NCBI GenBank assembly: GCA_964641715.1
Contig: CAZXMB010000108.1
Coordinates: 1-10,486, forward strand
Origin: CAZXMB01 sp964641715
Lineage (GTDB): Bacteria > Desulfobacterota > BSN033 > UBA1163
DNA length: 10,486 nt
Direction: 5' to 3'
Shown here: positions 7,377-10,486 of the stretch, one piece after another
How the letters are laid out: each line of letters begins with the position of its first letter
Numbering within the stretch: the stretch's first letter is position 1
The notes under the pieces: generated by a model
The model's input: only the letters and a program-made list of their open reading frames with translations
Databases searched by the model: none
What the model was told of the DNA's origin: nothing
Made by a program: the position numbers and the translations under genes

Positions 7377-7461
7377 AAATTCCTCGTTAATTAAACTTTA
7401 GATAAAGGTGGAGACTTAAACGGCTATGTTCAAAATAAGATAATTTTTTAATAATGTTTAA

Positions 7462-7490
7462 TAATTATTGATTTTTATACAAAATGTCAA
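7462..7490 (-). promoter_or_regulatory. Weak promoter candidate for the HEAT/HD-GYP operon
   Basis: On the minus strand a perfect TTGACA (7490-7485) is followed after 17 nt by TAATTA (7467-7462), a poor -10 box, in a very AT-rich stretch about 90 nt before the HEAT gene start. The -35 match is good, but the -10 is ambiguous and several other AT-rich hexamers nearby could serve instead. Confidence 0.3.
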
Positions 7491-7596
7491 TATTTTTTTT
7501 AACATATTTTTTAAGAGAATTTAAAAATAAGGAAACTTCAAACCCGTTGGCACTGTTCGGATACCCTGATACCCCGCTAAATCCCGTCATAGAGAA

Positions 7597-7676
7597 TTGT
7601 CATTGCGAACGAAGTGAAGCAACCTCGGCTTCTTCAATAAGATTGCCACACACCTTTCAGGTGCTCGCAATGACAA
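7597..7676. repeat. 80-bp element with perfect 12-bp terminal inverted repeats
   Basis: TTGTCATTGCGA (7597-7608) and TCGCAATGACAA (7665-7676) are exact reverse complements. Between them lies GAAGTGAAGCAACCTC on the left and AGATTGCC on the right. This is the layout of the very common GTCATTGCGAGCGAAGCGAAGCAA-type intergenic repeat (recalled, split here as GTCATTGCGAGCG plus AAGCGAAGCAA). The inner parts have diverged and pair imperfectly, which suggests an old copy. It carries no coding capacity for its own movement. Confidence 0.7.
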
Positions 7677-7724
7677 AATTGGAAAAGGTTTTCTATTTCT
7701 AAATCGAGATTTGGGACCCTGGTT

Positions 7725-7747
7725 TTCCTTGATCAATTGATCAGGAA
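7725..7747. promoter_or_regulatory. Palindrome upstream of rsmI
   Basis: TGATCAATTGATCA (7730-7743) is a perfect 14-bp palindrome. It is flanked by TTCCT on the left and GGAA on the right, so the stem extends by four more pairs with a one-base bulge. It ends 16 nt before the rsmI start codon and includes the only purine-rich AGGAAG near that start. It could be an operator for a dimeric regulator or a hairpin that hides the ribosome binding site. Neither is shown. Confidence 0.4.
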
Positions 7748-7763
7748 GTGATATTTAGAAATA

Positions 7764-8504
7764 ATGGTTTTCAATTCAAAGAACTTAAAAAAAGGGACCC
7801 TTTACATCGTCTCCACCCCGATAGGAAACCTGGAAGATATCACCCTGAGGGCCCTTCGGATCTTGAAAGAAGCAGACCTGATTGCCGCTGAAGATACTCG
7901 CCACAGTGGGCTCCTTCTCAGACATTTTGGCATCGAGACTCCCCTGACCAGCTACTTTGAAGGCAATGAATTAAAGAAGAGGGAATGGGTCCTCTCCCGA
8001 CTCAAACAGGGAGATCAGGTTGCCCTGGTTTCAGATGCGGGAACACCTGGCATCTCCGACCCCGGATACCGTCTCATCCGATTGGCGATCGAAAAAGGGA
8101 TCCCTGTGATCCCCATCCCAGGCCCCTCGGCTGTGATCGCCGCCCTGAGCATTGGGGGTCTTCCAACTGATGCCTTTCTCTTCAAAGGTTTCCTGCCCCA
8201 TAAGTCAAAAAGAAGGAGAGATCTTCTCCAGGAATTAGAAGCCGTTCGGGAAACGCTCATCTTCTATGAGTCTCCCCATCGCCTCCAGGAAACCTTGAGC
8301 GATATTCTTGAAATCCTCGGAGACCGTGAAATGGTTCTCACACGGGAGTTGACCAAGATTTATGAAGAGATCATCAGGGGAAAGGTCAGTGAGATCATGA
8401 GTCAGATGGCTGAAAAAAAGTTAAAGGGTGAGATCACCCTCGTGATCTCTGGGAAAAAGCGCCCCCAAAAAGAACCGATCAAGGCACAAGAGGATGATCC
8501 ATGA
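7764..8504 (+). CDS. rsmI: 16S rRNA (cytidine(1402)-2'-O)-methyltransferase
   Basis: RsmI uses S-adenosylmethionine to methylate the ribose 2'-OH of C1402 in 16S rRNA, in the decoding centre. The 246-residue protein belongs to the tetrapyrrole-methylase fold. It shows all the family blocks: STPIGNLEDIT (17-27), AEDTRHS (42-48), LVSDAGTPGISDPGY (88-102), PGPSA (119-123), FYESPHR (167-173), and LTRELTK (192-198). It is shorter than the E. coli protein (286 residues) at the C-terminus, ending soon after the GEITLVISG strand in a charged tail. The start ATG at 7764 lacks a good ribosome binding site at normal distance; the nearest purine-rich run, AGGAAG, is 15 nt away inside a palindrome. It stands alone here, divergent from the HEAT gene and convergent with the permease (25-nt gap). 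Confidence 0.96.
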   Translation: MVFNSKNLKKGTLYIVSTPIGNLEDITLRALRILKEADLIAAEDTRHSGLLLRHFGIETPLTSYFEGNELKKREWVLSRLKQGDQVALVSDAGTPGISDPGYRLIRLAIEKGIPVIPIPGPSAVIAALSIGGLPTDAFLFKGFLPHKSKRRRDLLQELEAVRETLIFYESPHRLQETLSDILEILGDREMVLTRELTKIYEEIIRGKVSEIMSQMAEKKLKGEITLVISGKKRPQKEPIKAQEDDP

Positions 8505-8529
8505 TCCTCCCCCTCTGTCCTTGATCTTC

Positions 8530-10413
8530 TTATCCTTTGATCAGGTCTCTCAAATTCTTCTCTTTGGGGCCAACGGAATTACTCCCCTGATAGTCAATCG
8601 TGAAATTAAACTGGTGGAAAAGGCGGGGAAGCCTGATCAAATAATATACCATCACTCCAATGGACAGCCGATCCAACCACGAGGACATAGGCCAACCAAA
8701 ATGTACGGTGATCTGCTGGTGAGGCATCTCATATTCGATCAGTTTCAGAAGAGAGACAATGTGATGGTATAAACCCAATCTTCCCATAGGAAACCGAAAG
8801 TCAAAGGGAGCCAGTTTCGGAGGAACGCCTTTTCGAGCAGAGTAGAAAGTGATATAGACTTCATTATCCTTTGGCATCCCTATACAGAGGGTCTCCTCCC
8901 GTGGACGTCGAAAAAAGACATGAAGATCTGGCCGGGTAGCCTGGGAGAGATAGAGGATCATCGCCATCTCGCTATCGCCCTGTTCAAAAGCCTTAATCTC
9001 AGGGCCCCTCTTCTGCGCAACCAGGATCCCGGACAGCAAAACCACCGAGGTGACAACAGCCCACATCACTGTCCCGTGAGGTTTCATAGAAGCCAGGAAA
9101 AAAAAGCAGCTGATAAAGATGACCCAGATGGCAAGGGTGATCGTCCGGCTGGTGTGAAACAGGGCCACCTCTTTGGTGCCCATGAAATAACGGTAGATGA
9201 GGAGGGACATCATATTGATGCAAAAACTGGCGATCAATCCTAAGGCATACATATCCGCCAGGATCATCTGGCTTCCTTGAGTGATGAAGATGATGAGGGA
9301 ATAGAAGATGGCGTTAAGGATGTGGATGCGGTAAAGGGACTGCCTTTGGTTCGTTGCGATCAGCCAATTGAAATGGTATCGCTCCGCAACGCGCTCCATC
9401 AGCTCACTGGAGGCCACGAAGGCGGTATTGATCGCCATGATCAATGTGAAACTCGCCAGTAACGCTACGGTAATGCCAAAAGGAACGCCATTGATGAGGG
9501 TGGCATAATGGGTGATCAAGTCTCCCTCATGGCGCCCAAGATCGATGGGAGCGGATAATGCAAGAGTGGCCACAATGGGTGTCACCAGCCCTACGGTCAG
9601 GGCAAGAAAAAGGTAGGCCTTCCCGATCTCTCGCCAGGTACGGACCAGACCGGCGGTTTGAAGGACAGACTCGACACCCGAATAAGCCAGGATACAGCTG
9701 GCAATGGAGGCAATAAACATTCCATAGTTCTTAAAAATTGAACCCGTGCTAAGGCGGGTGGTCGCATGGCGATATCCTTCCTGAAGACGAATCAAAGAAT
9801 CACTATCAAAGGTCAATATTCCTGAAGCAATCAAGTTTAAGAAGATAAAAGCGGCAAACATAAAAATGGAGAAGGTGAACCGGGCATTTTCCCTGATGCC
9901 GAGTATATTCAGCCCGGCGATGGACCAGATGATGAGCAGGACAATCATCATCTTATAAAAGTGGGGCATCTGGAAAAAAGAGGTGGCATTCTCCACAGCA
10001 CTTACGGCTGAGATACAGGCGGTCAGGATATAATCCACCATGATGGAGGCTACGGCAACAAAAGAAACCGTCGGACCTAAAGCGAGATAGGAAAAGGAGT
10101 AAACCCCTCCTCCGTGGATTCCGTGATTCTCTAAGATCTCGGCGATCTCTACCAGGCGGGTGGTCATATAATGGATGAAAAAGGCAGTGAAGGCAATGAA
10201 CATGATGGCACTGGGTCCGATGAAACGATACGCCTCTGCGGGAGCATAAAAGACAGAGGTGAGCTCATCCATCAAGGTGATGATGGCCACTGCCAACCAG
10301 GTGAGCCAGACCTTTCCACCCTGAAAATAAGTGAGAAGGGCTTTCTTTTTTAAAAGGAAGAAAAAGAGACCCACTAAGAGGAGGTTAAGGAGAAGTAAAA
10401 CAATCGGTTTCAT
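8530..10413 (-). CDS. APC-superfamily permease with C-terminal soluble domain
   Basis: This 627-residue inner-membrane protein has about 12-13 hydrophobic segments between residues 3 and 466, the length and layout of an amino acid-polyamine-organocation permease. The segment ILENHGIHGGGVYSFSYLALG (split as ILENHGIHG, 93-101, and GGVYSFSYLALG, 102-113) matches the glycine-rich GGxY region that follows TM2 in this family. Polar helix residues (Asp49, Glu50, Glu60) occur early in the first APC helix. The solute is not evident; an amino acid or another organic cation is a guess by family. After the last helix comes a soluble tail of about 155 residues (471-627) with no motif I recognise, probably cytoplasmic. 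The start ATG 10413 immediately precedes a hydrophobic helix but has no clear ribosome binding site. The gene is read toward rsmI and ends 25 nt from it. Confidence 0.85.
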   Translation of the reverse strand: MKPIVLLLLNLLLVGLFFFLLKKKALLTYFQGGKVWLTWLAVAIITLMDELTSVFYAPAEAYRFIGPSAIMFIAFTAFFIHYMTTRLVEIAEILENHGIHGGGVYSFSYLALGPTVSFVAVASIMVDYILTACISAVSAVENATSFFQMPHFYKMMIVLLIIWSIAGLNILGIRENARFTFSIFMFAAFIFLNLIASGILTFDSDSLIRLQEGYRHATTRLSTGSIFKNYGMFIASIASCILAYSGVESVLQTAGLVRTWREIGKAYLFLALTVGLVTPIVATLALSAPIDLGRHEGDLITHYATLINGVPFGITVALLASFTLIMAINTAFVASSELMERVAERYHFNWLIATNQRQSLYRIHILNAIFYSLIIFITQGSQMILADMYALGLIASFCINMMSLLIYRYFMGTKEVALFHTSRTITLAIWVIFISCFFFLASMKPHGTVMWAVVTSVVLLSGILVAQKRGPEIKAFEQGDSEMAMILYLSQATRPDLHVFFRRPREETLCIGMPKDNEVYITFYSARKGVPPKLAPFDFRFPMGRLGLYHHIVSLLKLIEYEMPHQQITVHFGWPMSSWLDRLSIGVMVYYLIRLPRLFHQFNFTIDYQGSNSVGPKEKNLRDLIKG

Positions 10414-10424
10414 TTCATACGGTC

Positions 10425-10436
10425 ACTTAATTAAGT
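10425..10436. promoter_or_regulatory. 12-bp palindrome before the permease start
   Basis: ACTTAATTAAGT is a perfect palindrome lying 12 nt upstream of the permease start codon. Its TTAATTAA core also occurs upstream of ileS (3503-3510) and of the HEAT gene (7387-7394). It could be an operator or simply AT-rich leader sequence. Confidence 0.3.
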
Positions 10437-10465
10437 AAAGCTCCCCGCCCACAGGGCGGGGCTTT
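10437..10465. terminator. Strong GC hairpin, probable terminator
   Basis: CCCCGCCC (10443-10450), loop ACA, and GGGCGGGG (10454-10461) form a perfect 8-bp GC stem. AAAG (10437-10440) and CTTT (10462-10465) extend it after a two-base bulge. It has the form of a rho-independent terminator, with short T-runs on both sides, and lies upstream of the permease. It most likely ends a transcript coming from beyond the right edge on the minus strand, separating it from the permease. Confidence 0.6.
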
Positions 10466-10486
10466 CGGGTTAAGGTAGTGTCATTA

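Larger units (their letters stand above)
7377..7763. other. AT-rich divergent intergenic region without a gene
   Basis: This stretch separates the HEAT gene (minus) from rsmI (plus). From 7430 to 7530 it is strongly AT-rich, as promoter regions often are. From 7597 to 7676 it contains an 80-bp inverted-repeat element, and from 7725 to 7747 a palindrome just before rsmI. The open frame at 7484-7702 is not a gene (see rejected items). I see no tRNA or recognisable riboswitch. Confidence 0.7.

Noticed and set aside
7548..7563. TGGCAC resembling the -24 box of a sigma-54 promoter
   Set aside because: The required TTGC-type -12 element is missing at the right spacing (GGAT is found instead).
7484..7702. 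72-codon open frame upstream of rsmI
   Set aside because: Its second half is a translation of the inverted-repeat element (CHCERSEAT...), its first half is AT-rich leader sequence, and there is no ribosome binding site. It is a typical false gene.
8505..8529. Terminator between convergent rsmI and the permease gene
   Set aside because: GGATGATCCATGATCC overlapping the rsmI end is only imperfectly symmetric and has no T-run on either side.

Overview
The window reads as ordinary chromosomal DNA of a Gram-negative bacterium with moderate G+C. It carries seven convincing protein genes, no RNA gene, no CRISPR array and no transposase. The organism is most likely a member of the Desulfobacterota (former Deltaproteobacteria) or a close relative. 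This is an inference from the ileS-lspA pairing, the HIGT form of the IleS signature, an HD-GYP gene coupled to a HEAT-repeat gene, and the abundance of short palindromic intergenic repeats. It is not a proven placement.

Layout from left to right. Positions 1-103 hold a dispersed-type palindrome and a possible terminator. An ileS-lspA pair on the minus strand (3439 down to 104) encodes isoleucyl-tRNA synthetase and lipoprotein signal peptidase. A repeat-rich divergent gap (3440-3713) carries a near-consensus promoter, a perfect 14-bp inverted repeat and two facing REP-like hairpins. It leads to a plus-strand mazG-type gene (3714-4136) that encodes only the C-terminal half of a normal MazG. 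Converging on it is a two-gene minus-strand operon (7376 down to 4150): a HEAT-repeat protein followed, with a TGATG stop/start overlap, by an HD-GYP protein. A 387-nt AT-rich gap (7377-7763) holds an 80-bp element with perfect 12-bp terminal inverted repeats. It is followed by plus-strand rsmI (7764-8504), a 16S rRNA 2'-O-methyltransferase. Converging on rsmI is a minus-strand APC-type permease with a long C-terminal soluble domain (10413 down to 8530). The window ends in a strong GC hairpin.

Most genes are housekeeping: translation (ileS, rsmI), envelope lipoprotein maturation (lspA) and nucleotide clean-up (mazG). The least described part is the HEAT/HD-GYP pair. The two proteins appear to share a homologous N-terminal domain of about 130-140 residues, which suggests a two-protein signalling module built on one duplicated input or assembly domain. 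The second point of interest is the mazG locus. Its protein begins in what is the interdomain linker of full MazG, directly next to a cluster of inverted repeats, as expected of a rearrangement that removed the first domain and left a shortened gene under a new promoter.
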